Positions 1-5,885 of a stretch of DNA of 16,225 nucleotides are shown here, one piece after another. The notes beneath the pieces are model-generated. The model saw only the letters and a program-made list of their open reading frames with translations, was not told the origin of the DNA and searched no databases. The stretch's first letter is position 1; every line of letters begins with the position of its first letter. The position numbers and the translations under genes are program-made. Source of the stretch: an uncultured Prevotella sp. (GTDB lineage: Bacteria; Bacteroidota; Bacteroidia; Bacteroidales; Bacteroidaceae); NCBI GenBank assembly GCA_937901345.1, contig CALCHM010000191.1:1-16225 (forward strand). The letters are read 5' to 3'.

Positions 1-99
1 AGTAGGCGAACTTTTCCCGTAACCTGCCCAACCACTCCAATCGGATCCTTCACTTTGCTTCGAGCCGATATGCCCAGACGGTAAAAGTTCGCTTACCAT
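1..99 (-). CDS. Possible partial gene after the integrase (5' end only)
   Basis: An ATG at 99-97 opens a frame that stays open for 33 codons to the window edge. It begins only 5 nt after the integrase stop codon (105-107), so it would be the next gene of the same transcript. The visible peptide starts MVSELLPSGHIGSK and continues with a Ser/Gly/Trp-rich stretch (DWSGWAGYGK). I recognise no family. Its two ends coincide with the arms of an imperfect inverted repeat (2-20 and 78-96). The segment may therefore instead be a structured non-coding site in which the open frame is accidental. Thirty-three open codons are weak evidence on their own. Confidence 0.35.
   Translation of the reverse strand, partial: MVSELLPSGHIGSKQSEGSDWSGWAGYGKSSPT
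2..96. repeat. Imperfect inverted repeat, 19-bp arms
   Basis: The left arm gtaggcgaacttttcccgt (2-20) matches the reverse complement of 78-96 at 17 of 19 positions, with 57 bp between. A smaller inner pair, atcgg (40-44) and ccgat (65-69), lies inside it, giving a two-level foldable structure of about 95 bp. It sits just beyond the integrase stop. It could be a recombination site, a folded single-stranded site or an RNA hairpin, or chance within a coding frame. I infer no specific function. Confidence 0.5.
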
Positions 100-104
100 G
101 CGGA

Positions 105-1691
105 CTACTTATGTCTATTCTTATACGGGTCAGCAGTGGAGAAGATGGTTTCTTGACCGATACGTCTGCGCTTACGTTTGGACGTTCCGACTTTTTCGGA
201 TATTAGAGACTTGAAGTCACGAGCAGTTTCAGCGGCAGACTCAGTCTTCTCAGGTTCGGAAATAGGTTCAGCACTCTTGGCTTCGGTCGCAGGTGGAACT
301 GACGCTGACTTCACAGGTTGCGCAGCGCTGTCCGGACATTCAGCGGACGGTGTCTTGCGTGCCGTATGCGACGGGGCGCATGGGGAGGAGGGGGCGGCAC
401 ATGATTCACGCTTACCGCTGAAGGCTTCCTCATTGGTCGTGCTGGGAGTCTTTTTCTCTGTCTTAACCTCAGTGGGAACTTCGGCAGACGCAGACTGAGT
501 CGGTTTATCTACAGACAAGGCACCCTTAAAGTGCTTTGTCTGTTCGTGTACTGTGAGGCCATCTCCCTTCAAATACTTATTTGTGGTGCTGATGTCAGAA
601 TGGCGTGCTTGGTCGCGTGCCACTACGATACCTTCGGCATTTGCCAAGTCTCTAATGCCTGAATCCTTCAGAGAGTAGAACTGCTTGCTGTCATCCCATT
701 TGAGTTCTTCACGTACCTTCATAAAGTATTCACGGAAGATACGGCTGTCTGCTTGCTTTTCACTGGGCTTGAAGTCCTTGCCGAAGAGGAAGCAATTACT
801 GGGTTTCTCAAAGATTTTGAGGTCAATCATCAAACGGATGATTTCGTCATTGAGTCCGACCATGCCGTCACGGCGGTTCTTACTGATGGAACTGGGGATA
901 AATACCTTTTGGTCCTTAATACTTATGTGCTCTAATTTGATTTGAGACAATTCAATAGGACGGATGAAGGTGTAGTATTCCATCAAGCATGCCAATAAGA
1001 AATGCTTGTTCGTCTTGTTAAGGTGAGTTTGAAGGGTAACAAGTTCAGTAGTGGAGAGAGCGCTACGCTTTTTGGCATCTTCCTTTATTTTTTTAATCTT
1101 AGATGTGGGATTTTCCTTCAAATAACCTTTCTCTACCATCCAAGCACAGAACGTGGATAGCCAAATCAAATAGTTATTACGGGTACGTGGAGAACTTTCA
1201 CGGTCTATAAGGACATAATCCAGGAAGTCTGTCAATAGCAAGGTATCGACTTGATAACAAAATTTTACGGGAACAATACGGAGTTGAAGCCAATCCATGA
1301 AAATACCTAAGTAAGATAAGTAACCATAAGCAGTCTTGCTTTTCATGGTTCCATTCTCTTCGCTTCTACTTAGGTATGCTTTATACAATTCAAGACATTC
1401 AGCAAAAGGAGTGTGTTCACGGGTGCTATCAGTTTTAATCCACACGTTCCAACCGGAACGTAAGCGTGCCGTAACGCTAGTGATGATTTCTGCACCACGT
1501 GCTTTTTTCTCAGCAACCGTCTTGAATTTGTCAAGGTGATACTTTTTTCTTCTCATCTTGCCAATAATAGGGTCAAGGCAGAAGAAATCTACATAACAAG
1601 TTTTACCCATGTGAAGTACTGGAAGGCTGTAAGGAAGTACTTCATAAACGTTGTTGTTTCCGTTCGCGTAAGTGTACATTTTTTTTGACAT
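105..1691 (-). CDS. Tyrosine recombinase / phage-type integrase with long C-terminal tail
   Basis: This is a site-specific tyrosine recombinase, expected to cut and rejoin DNA at attachment sites to insert or excise a mobile element. From the ATG at 1691 it has 528 residues. The frame stays open to another ATG at 1769, but that start lies about 10 nt from the tRNA terminator and inside a palindrome, so 1691 is preferred. Residues below are counted from 1691. An N-terminal DNA-binding region is followed by a core-binding helical region (about 95-195) and the catalytic domain (about 205-390). Visible catalytic positions are Arg244 in FIRPIEL, Lys271 in SISKN, Lys342 in YSLKD where most relatives have the second Arg of HxxR, His364 in ARHSD and Tyr373 in NKYL. 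The H-to-Y spacing of 9 and the Lys342-to-His spacing of 22 fit the family. Residues from about 390 to the end form an Ala/Ser/Pro/Thr/Glu/Lys-rich tail with KRKRRR near its end, which most integrases lack. It lies just past the 3' end of tRNA-fMet. Confidence 0.93.
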   Translation of the reverse strand: MSKKMYTYANGNNNVYEVLPYSLPVLHMGKTCYVDFFCLDPIIGKMRRKKYHLDKFKTVAEKKARGAEIITSVTARLRSGWNVWIKTDSTREHTPFAECLELYKAYLSRSEENGTMKSKTAYGYLSYLGIFMDWLQLRIVPVKFCYQVDTLLLTDFLDYVLIDRESSPRTRNNYLIWLSTFCAWMVEKGYLKENPTSKIKKIKEDAKKRSALSTTELVTLQTHLNKTNKHFLLACLMEYYTFIRPIELSQIKLEHISIKDQKVFIPSSISKNRRDGMVGLNDEIIRLMIDLKIFEKPSNCFLFGKDFKPSEKQADSRIFREYFMKVREELKWDDSKQFYSLKDSGIRDLANAEGIVVARDQARHSDISTTNKYLKGDGLTVHEQTKHFKGALSVDKPTQSASAEVPTEVKTEKKTPSTTNEEAFSGKRESCAAPSSPCAPSHTARKTPSAECPDSAAQPVKSASVPPATEAKSAEPISEPEKTESAAETARDFKSLISEKVGTSKRKRRRIGQETIFSTADPYKNRHK

Positions 1692-1711
1692 TTTTCGCGG
1701 TCCATTTTTTA

Positions 1712-1778
1712 CAGACTTCAGAAAAACATCACAGTTATTACTGTCTGAGTTTTGTCTGACCAGACACATTTTCAGACA
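1712..1778. repeat. Cluster of five CAGAC/GTCTG motifs, three as TGTCTGA
   Basis: CAGAC or its complement occurs at 1712-1716, 1743-1747, 1754-1758, 1761-1765 and 1773-1777. TGTCTGA reads on the plus strand at 1742-1748 and 1753-1759, 11 bp apart, and on the minus strand at 1772-1778. Positions 1753-1766 form a palindrome, TGTCTG-AC-CAGACA. The cluster fills the gap between the integrase start and the tRNA terminator. Repeats in this place are commonly arm-type binding sites for integrase or excisionase, or an operator controlling int. That role is inferred from position. Confidence 0.6.
1730..1737 (-). promoter_or_regulatory. Possible -7 box of the integrase promoter
   Basis: On the minus strand this reads TAACTGTG, one mismatch from the Bacteroidota -7 consensus TAnnTTTG. 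It lies 39 nt upstream of the preferred integrase ATG at 1691. No convincing -33 TTTG sits at the usual 20-nt spacing. The upstream -33 zone overlaps the TGTCTG palindrome, so a repressor or the integrase itself could occlude the promoter. Confidence 0.3.
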
Positions 1779-1779
1779 T

Positions 1780-1829
1780 AAAAAAAAGTAGAGTAAACAT
1801 CTGGTACTGACACCATTTGATTACTCTAC
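1780..1829 (-). terminator. Rho-independent terminator after tRNA-fMet
   Basis: On the minus strand a 9-bp stem (1821-1829 pairing with 1788-1796, gtagagtaa with ttactctac) is followed by eight T residues (1787-1780). It lies 13 bp past the tRNA 3' end and should end the tRNA transcript before the integrase gene. Confidence 0.85.
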
Positions 1830-1842
1830 ATTTGCTTTTTAG

Positions 1843-1915
1843 TTGCGGAGACCCGACTCGAACGGATGACCTCCAGGTTATGAGCCTGGCGAGCTACCAA
1901 CTGCTCCACTCCGCG
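1843..1915 (-). tRNA. tRNA-fMet (initiator), anticodon CAT
   Basis: A complete 73-nt cloverleaf folds on the minus strand, with the anticodon CAT at 1882-1880. It is the initiator rather than the elongator form. Position 1 is C and position 72 is A, the unpaired C1:A72 end that marks bacterial initiator tRNAs, and the D stem has the A11:U24 pair. The anticodon stem is CCAGG/CCTGG, so the usual three G:C pairs next to the loop are two G:C pairs plus A29:U41. CCA is not encoded: C-T-A follows A73. The acceptor end faces the integrase gene, and integrases of this family often use tRNA 3' ends as attachment sites. Confidence 0.97.
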
Positions 1916-1949
1916 ATGTTCAAGAGTGTTTGTTTCTTGTTTGCGAGTG

Positions 1950-1981
1950 CAAAGTTAGAATATCTTTTCGTTTATACCAAA
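1950..1981 (-). promoter_or_regulatory. Promoter of tRNA-fMet
   Basis: On the minus strand the -33 element TTTG (1981-1978) and the -7 box TAACTTTG (1957-1950) are separated by 20 bp, matching the Bacteroidota housekeeping sigma consensus TTTG-N19/21-TAnnTTTG. The G+C-rich start region GCACTCGC follows. The -33 region and the -7/start region are also found upstream of tRNA-Lys at the same spacing. Confidence 0.88.
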
Positions 1982-2424
1982 CTTTTGTAGAATATTTTTC
2001 AAAAAAAGTATCAAACCATATTGGTAATGGTGGATATTGTAAATTAAAGCATACATATTTATGCTTTTTAAATTCTATATAGCAAGAAGATTTCTTACGT
2101 TAGGAACGAGTATTGGATTGACCTAATTCTAGATGTACTACATACCTCCTTACTTAACTGTTTTTGTATCTCTTGAATTAAGAGGTCACTCCTTTATTGT
2201 GAAGTTGACCGTTTCTCTGCTTTTAAAGGTTAGCATCCTCTTGATTGATTCATCTATTCGGGAAATCGTTAATTTGAATTCTATTTTTGGAAAATAGAAG
2301 GAGGTTGGACCTCTACTTTACGACGCAACCTCCTATGATATACATTTTGGCATACATATAGTTGTTATACCAAGCGTATTTGATGCGTATTGAAATTAGA
2401 CTTTTGAATCACATATATTTGAAA
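1982..2424. other. Intergenic region without a recognisable gene
   Basis: This A+T-rich stretch separates the end of the lipoprotein genes from the tRNA-fMet promoter. It holds the lipoprotein terminator hairpin (2299-2334). It also has a small hairpin, aaagcata/tatgcttt (2046-2053 with 2060-2067), with A and T runs outside that could work weakly in both directions. The 10-mer gcatacatat occurs at 2049 and again at 2350. No reading frame has credible coding character. Confidence 0.6.
2299..2334 (-). terminator. Hairpin ending the lipoprotein transcript
   Basis: A perfect 9-bp stem (aggaggttg at 2299-2307 with caacctcct at 2326-2334) lies about 90 nt after the stop of the second lipoprotein gene. 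On the minus strand it is followed by TCTATTTTCC, a poor U-tract, so it is a probable but not classical terminator. The next gene downstream is tRNA-fMet, which has its own promoter. Confidence 0.6.
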
Positions 2425-3756
2425 TCATTTCACCACAACTTTGATACGCTTTACGAGTCGCAGGTAGTAAGTACGTTTGGTACCTACTTTAGATGTTGTC
2501 GTACCATCCCATGCGTATGTATAAGTGGCATCATCGCAGAGGTAGCGCACTTTGTTCCCATCCGTTTGTTCACCAACGGCAAGTGGTACAAAACTATTGG
2601 CTGTGAGCACGGCATTTGTAGATGAAAGTCGGTCAAGTCCTATTGCGGTACGCATCAGTTTTGCCTCGTCGCGAGTCGGTATAGTCCATTGTTCAATGCC
2701 GTCTTCGGTGTAAGATGTTCGAATATTGTTTGCCATCATTGGCGTTTCAGCATGAGTGGCACTGGTGATATCAGTCCATTCTGTTGTGCTAAGCAGGAGC
2801 AGTTCTGCAGATGAAGATGTGGCATCTAGGACTGCTGCTACTAAGTGGTTGTTCCATATAGTCCCTACTTTGGGTATGCTGTTTACTGGATATTCATCTA
2901 AGATTTCAGGTGTGTCATCTTGATCGTTTGAGTCAGAGGCACCAAAATTAAAATGTATATTTTTGGGTGCATTCCATCCTGCTAAAGCAATTGTGCCATT
3001 GATTGCAAACCCATTTTCAAAACTTCCTGTTATGCTATAGGGTGTATTAACTTCAAGGGGCTCAGGGTGCGTATAACCAAAAGTCTGTGTACTGCCTTGT
3101 GACGAACTGCATGAAATGCTTAACGTTAGGCGTTCTGAACTCCCCGGAAGGGTGTAAAAGCGCGGAGCAGTCCATGAACCATCATTCTGTTTTGTCAGCG
3201 GTACTGTTGTTGCAATATTTCCAGAGAGATTCCCTGCATAGGACATGGAGTTGTAAAGCAGTGAGAATGAAACACTAACCTGATCAATGTTGGCAGGAAT
3301 GTCTGTCAGGGTGAGGTCAACAGCTGCTACCTGGTTGTAAAGCGTCAGTGTGGTTGTGACGTTTTGTGCAACATTAATATCAGCGCTTCCCATCTGCAAA
3401 GGTTGGGATAAGCGATTTTCTGCAGGGAGCGTAATCCAATCATTGAGTGTTGGAAATTCAGGAACTATACAACCATCCGTTCCCGCAACTGCAACTAGGT
3501 GATAGTTACCTTGCGACAAATAGAGAACAGGGGAATCGTCCTCAGATGTAATCGTATGACTGGTTACAAGATTGCCCGAAAGCGTTTCAAAAGCATAAAT
3601 GGTAAGAGGGTACTCAACCTCCAGACCTGTAGCGGAACGTGTCAATAGATTTACAGATCGTTGCCCATCTGTTCCCATGCCTAATTCATCAATTTCTAAC
3701 TTCTCACATGCGAGCAATAGCACACTCGTGAGCATCAATATAAGAATTCGATTCAT
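2425..3756 (-). CDS. Surface lipoprotein, fimbrillin-like paralog 2
   Basis: The 443-residue product begins with a lipoprotein signal peptide: hydrophobic ILILMLTSVLLLAC with the lipobox Cys at residue 17, followed by EKLEIDE. Acidic residues after the Cys fit outer-membrane and surface export in Bacteroidota. Residues about 45-275 look like beta-sandwich repeats (YPLTIYAF at 49-56, YHLVAVAG, NQVAAVDLTLTDIP, TFGYTH). Residues about 290-443 form a second region with QWTIPTRDEAKLM, YLCDDA and LRLVK, resembling the C-terminal modules of fimbrillin/Mfa-like and DUF1566-type proteins. It is a paralog of the gene just upstream, with the same motif order but a much shorter acidic linker between the halves. 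I infer a role in fimbriae or adhesion; the family assignment is by resemblance. No promoter was seen in the 84-bp gap, so it is probably cotranscribed. Confidence 0.85.
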   Translation of the reverse strand: MNRILILMLTSVLLLACEKLEIDELGMGTDGQRSVNLLTRSATGLEVEYPLTIYAFETLSGNLVTSHTITSEDDSPVLYLSQGNYHLVAVAGTDGCIVPEFPTLNDWITLPAENRLSQPLQMGSADINVAQNVTTTLTLYNQVAAVDLTLTDIPANIDQVSVSFSLLYNSMSYAGNLSGNIATTVPLTKQNDGSWTAPRFYTLPGSSERLTLSISCSSSQGSTQTFGYTHPEPLEVNTPYSITGSFENGFAINGTIALAGWNAPKNIHFNFGASDSNDQDDTPEILDEYPVNSIPKVGTIWNNHLVAAVLDATSSSAELLLLSTTEWTDITSATHAETPMMANNIRTSYTEDGIEQWTIPTRDEAKLMRTAIGLDRLSSTNAVLTANSFVPLAVGEQTDGNKVRYLCDDATYTYAWDGTTTSKVGTKRTYYLRLVKRIKVVVK

Positions 3757-3793
3757 AAGTCTACTTGCTTTTCAGATGAATTTAAAAGAATAA

Positions 3794-3828
3794 GGCGTAA
3801 CCATTGGGTGAATACCAATAGTTACGCC
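3794..3828 (-). terminator. Strong hairpin between the two lipoprotein genes
   Basis: A 14-bp stem with one mismatch (ggcgtaaccattgg at 3794-3807, ccaatagttacgcc at 3815-3828) and a 7-nt loop lies 12 nt after the first lipoprotein stop. On the minus strand TTATTCTTTTAAA follows, a broken U-rich run. It may be a leaky terminator that lowers expression of the second gene relative to the first, or a transcript-stabilising end. Confidence 0.7.
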
Positions 3829-3840
3829 CATAAAATGTGA

Positions 3841-5226
3841 TTATTGTGCAAGTTTCACGTGTACGGTTTTCACCAAACGGAGTTTATAAGTATCTGTTGG
3901 TTGGGCGGGAAAAACAGTTGAACTTCCCATTATTACATACTTCGCAGCATCGGCACAGAGGTATTTTCCGGAACTAGTTAGTGCTTCACCTTCTGCACCT
4001 GTGAGGGTCGCATTTACATCATTAATATTCGTCGAATAACCCAAACTAATTCCCATTTCAGTCATCTCTGCCTCCGTGGCAATACGCCAATCACTCATGC
4101 CATTCTCTGTATAAGTTTCAGTGATTTCTGCTGCTTCAGTTGGAGAGACCTCCCACTCTTCAAGACTCAGGAGCAACAAATCAGCACTTGTATCATCGGC
4201 ATATGGCTTGTTTACAACAAAATGACCTTCCCAAATGCTCTTCACTTGTGGTAATGAAGTCACCGTATAAGTTCCATCTGTTTCATCAGAAACATTTTCA
4301 TTGCCGGTTTCTGTATTTTCAGAATTATCGTCACCTGTATCCTCTGGATCTTCAGTAATCTCAGGGTCAGTGTTATCTTCACCAGCACCTGGACCAAAGG
4401 TAAATCCGATATTTTCCGTAGATGCCCAACCTGCACCACTAATGATACCGCCTACGGTGAATGTACCCTTATAACTACCCGTCATGGCATAAGGAGTACC
4501 CGCCTTGAGGTTGGTGGTGTGTGTATAACCATAAGTTTTGGTCGACGTAGCATCTGTCATGTTGATCGAAAGCGTTAACTGCGTACTTTGTCCTGGAAGT
4601 ACATATGCCACGGGTGCACTCCAAGTGCCACCACCTTGCTTGACCAAATCAAGTGTCACGGTTTGGTTATTGCTAAGCGTACCATCGAAGGTTAAATCCT
4701 TGTACATAGTAGAAAGACTAACGCTCACCGCCGTAACGTCTTCAGGAATATCTTGAAGTGATAGATTCACTTGTGCCACTTGATAGGACATATTAATTTC
4801 CACCTCAGCATCTTGTTTTCCGATAATGACATTTGCACGACCAACCTGTAAGGCTTCGTTCATTATGCCATTATCTGGAATTCCCATACTTGCTTGAAGT
4901 GACGGAATTTCTGGCAATTGTAAATCTCCATAACCAGCAATCGCCACAAGTTTGTAACTACCTTCAGTTAATATAACTTGTGGGTCGTCCTCAGCACTTG
5001 TTGCTGTAAAACTTTGGATTAAACTTCCGTCAGAAGTTCTAAAAGCATAAAGAGTGAGAGGATAGTCAAGCGAAGCTTCCCCTGCACGTGTGGTAATGTA
5101 AGCTGTGCGTTGATTACCTTGTACGACATCTAAGTCCTCGTCAAGGGTATTGGAACAAGAATTGAAAATGACTACACCACCCAAAAGAGACAGTGAAGTA
5201 AGGAACAACTTTACAAAATTTTTCAT
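3841..5226 (-). CDS. Surface lipoprotein, fimbrillin-like paralog 1
   Basis: The 461-residue product has a lipoprotein signal peptide with lipobox FNSC (Cys24), followed by acidic SNTLDEDLD as in surface-exported Bacteroidota lipoproteins. Residues about 50-275 share motifs with the next gene downstream: YPLTLYAF at 55-62, YKLVAIAG, QVAQVNLSLQDIP, TYGYTH and GTPYAMTGSY. Residues about 278-320 form a linker rich in Asp, Glu, Asn and Thr. The C-terminal part has LLLLSLEEW, DWRIATEAEM, KYLCADAAK and LRLVK, like DUF1566-type ends of fimbrillin-like proteins. It is the first gene of a two-gene unit, reached from a putative TATCTTTG promoter through a leader of roughly 220 nt. Expected role: anchored surface or fimbrial subunit. 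This is family resemblance only, and other surface-binding roles are possible. Confidence 0.85.
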   Translation of the reverse strand: MKNFVKLFLTSLSLLGGVVIFNSCSNTLDEDLDVVQGNQRTAYITTRAGEASLDYPLTLYAFRTSDGSLIQSFTATSAEDDPQVILTEGSYKLVAIAGYGDLQLPEIPSLQASMGIPDNGIMNEALQVGRANVIIGKQDAEVEINMSYQVAQVNLSLQDIPEDVTAVSVSLSTMYKDLTFDGTLSNNQTVTLDLVKQGGGTWSAPVAYVLPGQSTQLTLSINMTDATSTKTYGYTHTTNLKAGTPYAMTGSYKGTFTVGGIISGAGWASTENIGFTFGPGAGEDNTDPEITEDPEDTGDDNSENTETGNENVSDETDGTYTVTSLPQVKSIWEGHFVVNKPYADDTSADLLLLSLEEWEVSPTEAAEITETYTENGMSDWRIATEAEMTEMGISLGYSTNINDVNATLTGAEGEALTSSGKYLCADAAKYVIMGSSTVFPAQPTDTYKLRLVKTVHVKLAQ

Positions 5227-5456
5227 CTTTGTAAGGTTTTAGTTTAGGTTACTACTTGAATTTAAAACAAACCTAGATTAATGAAATATAAAATTGAGAA
5301 TTAAACTAGATTGCACTAAATCCCTCACAAAATTATAGTTTTTTCACAAAATCAACAATAATTACTCATAATTTAGTTGCTTGCTACTGATTTTTTAGAG
5401 AAGTAATGTTGATTCTTATGATTCTTCGTAAAATAAGACACGCTCATCTACATCCA

Positions 5457-5464
5457 CAAAGATA
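5457..5464 (-). promoter_or_regulatory. Candidate -7 box of the lipoprotein operon
   Basis: The minus strand reads TATCTTTG, an exact TAnnTTTG match, 230 nt upstream of the first lipoprotein start. The same octamer is the candidate -7 box of gyrA. The -33 position about 20 bp upstream has no clear TTTG and instead lies inside the bulged palindrome at 5471-5499, so an activator or repressor there may set expression. Confidence 0.5.
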
Positions 5465-5470
5465 CAATAA

Positions 5471-5499
5471 TGTAATCATCTGAATCATCAGAGATTACA
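5471..5499. repeat. 29-bp bulged palindrome over the -33 region
   Basis: Arms tgtaatc plus tctga (5471-5477, 5479-5483) pair with tcaga plus gattaca (5488-5492, 5493-5499), leaving one extra A at 5478 and a 4-nt loop. It covers the place where a -33 element would be for the TATCTTTG box. It could be an operator for a dimeric regulator. It lies upstream of the expected transcript start, so an RNA role in the lipoprotein mRNA is unlikely. Confidence 0.5.
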
Positions 5500-5538
5500 T
5501 TAGTAACTGTACATACCCAGTTGAAGGATATACATAAA

Positions 5539-5556
5539 TTTAGACCTAGGTCTAAA
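5539..5556. repeat. 18-bp perfect palindrome TTTAGACCTAGGTCTAAA
   Basis: All nine base pairs around the centre between 5547 and 5548 are symmetric, with no loop. That form suits binding by a dimeric protein better than an RNA hairpin. It lies about 75 bp upstream of the candidate lipoprotein -7 box and 79 bp past the tRNA-Lys terminator. It is a candidate operator; the regulator is not in the window. Confidence 0.55.
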
Positions 5557-5634
5557 ATTTTTGTCTCATACACAGGGAAAATCCGTTAACCCCTAAATTT
5601 AGCTCCAAGTTAGTTCAACGACCATATCATTGCC

Positions 5635-5670
5635 AAAAAAACAGGCAATCATCAAAAAGACAATTGCCTG
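5635..5670 (-). terminator. Rho-independent terminator after tRNA-Lys
   Basis: On the minus strand an 8-bp stem, caggcaat (5670-5663) with attgcctg (5649-5642), is followed directly by seven T residues (5641-5635). It lies 9 bp past the tRNA-Lys 3' end. Confidence 0.88.
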
Positions 5671-5679
5671 CTTGGTTCG

Positions 5680-5752
5680 TGATTCGCTTGGGGTTCGAAC
5701 CCAAGACCCCCACATTAAAAGTGTGATGCTCTACCTACTGAGCTAGCGAATC
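5680..5752 (-). tRNA. tRNA-Lys, anticodon TTT
   Basis: A complete 73-nt cloverleaf folds on the minus strand. The acceptor stem is GATTCGC/GCGAATC, the T stem is TTGGG/CCCAA with loop TTCGAAC, and the anticodon TTT is at 5719-5717. CCA is not encoded. It stands alone between its own promoter and terminator. Confidence 0.97.
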
Positions 5753-5777
5753 TAACCTTATTGCTGTTAAGCGAGTG

Positions 5778-5809
5778 CAAAGTTAAGAATCTTTGTCTAG
5801 ATGACCAAA
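5778..5809 (-). promoter_or_regulatory. Promoter of tRNA-Lys
   Basis: On the minus strand the -33 TTTG (5809-5806) and the -7 TAACTTTG (5785-5778) are 20 bp apart. Downstream follows the same GCACTCGC start region as in the tRNA-fMet promoter. Confidence 0.88.
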
Positions 5810-5885
5810 CTTTTCTATGTTTTTCTCCTTAATTTTATTGTTAAGTTTGCGTTATTATGTAATTTTTACGTCCATAGATCACAGA

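Larger units (their letters stand above)
5227..5634. other. Regulatory intergenic region upstream of the lipoprotein pair
   Basis: These 408 bp carry no credible gene. From right to left they hold an 18-bp perfect palindrome (5539-5556), a bulged palindrome (5471-5499) and a candidate -7 box (5457-5464). A long A+T-rich leader follows, down to the first lipoprotein ATG. The leader (5227-5456) shows no hairpin strong enough for me to call a riboswitch. The ATG is preceded by TTACAAAG, with no Shine-Dalgarno site. Confidence 0.6.

Noticed and set aside
178..498. Plus-strand 106-codon frame opposite the integrase tail.
   Set aside because: The low-complexity, G+C-richer tail lacks stops on the other strand; no promoter or family resemblance.
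1692..1769. ATG at 1769 as integrase start.
   Set aside because: Only about 10 nt separate it from the terminator run, and the added 26 residues look unstructured; still possible for a read-through transcript.
2046..2067. Hairpin aaagcata/tatgcttt as a terminator.
   Set aside because: The stem is A+T-rich and no convergent gene ends near it; kept only as a remark on the intergenic region.
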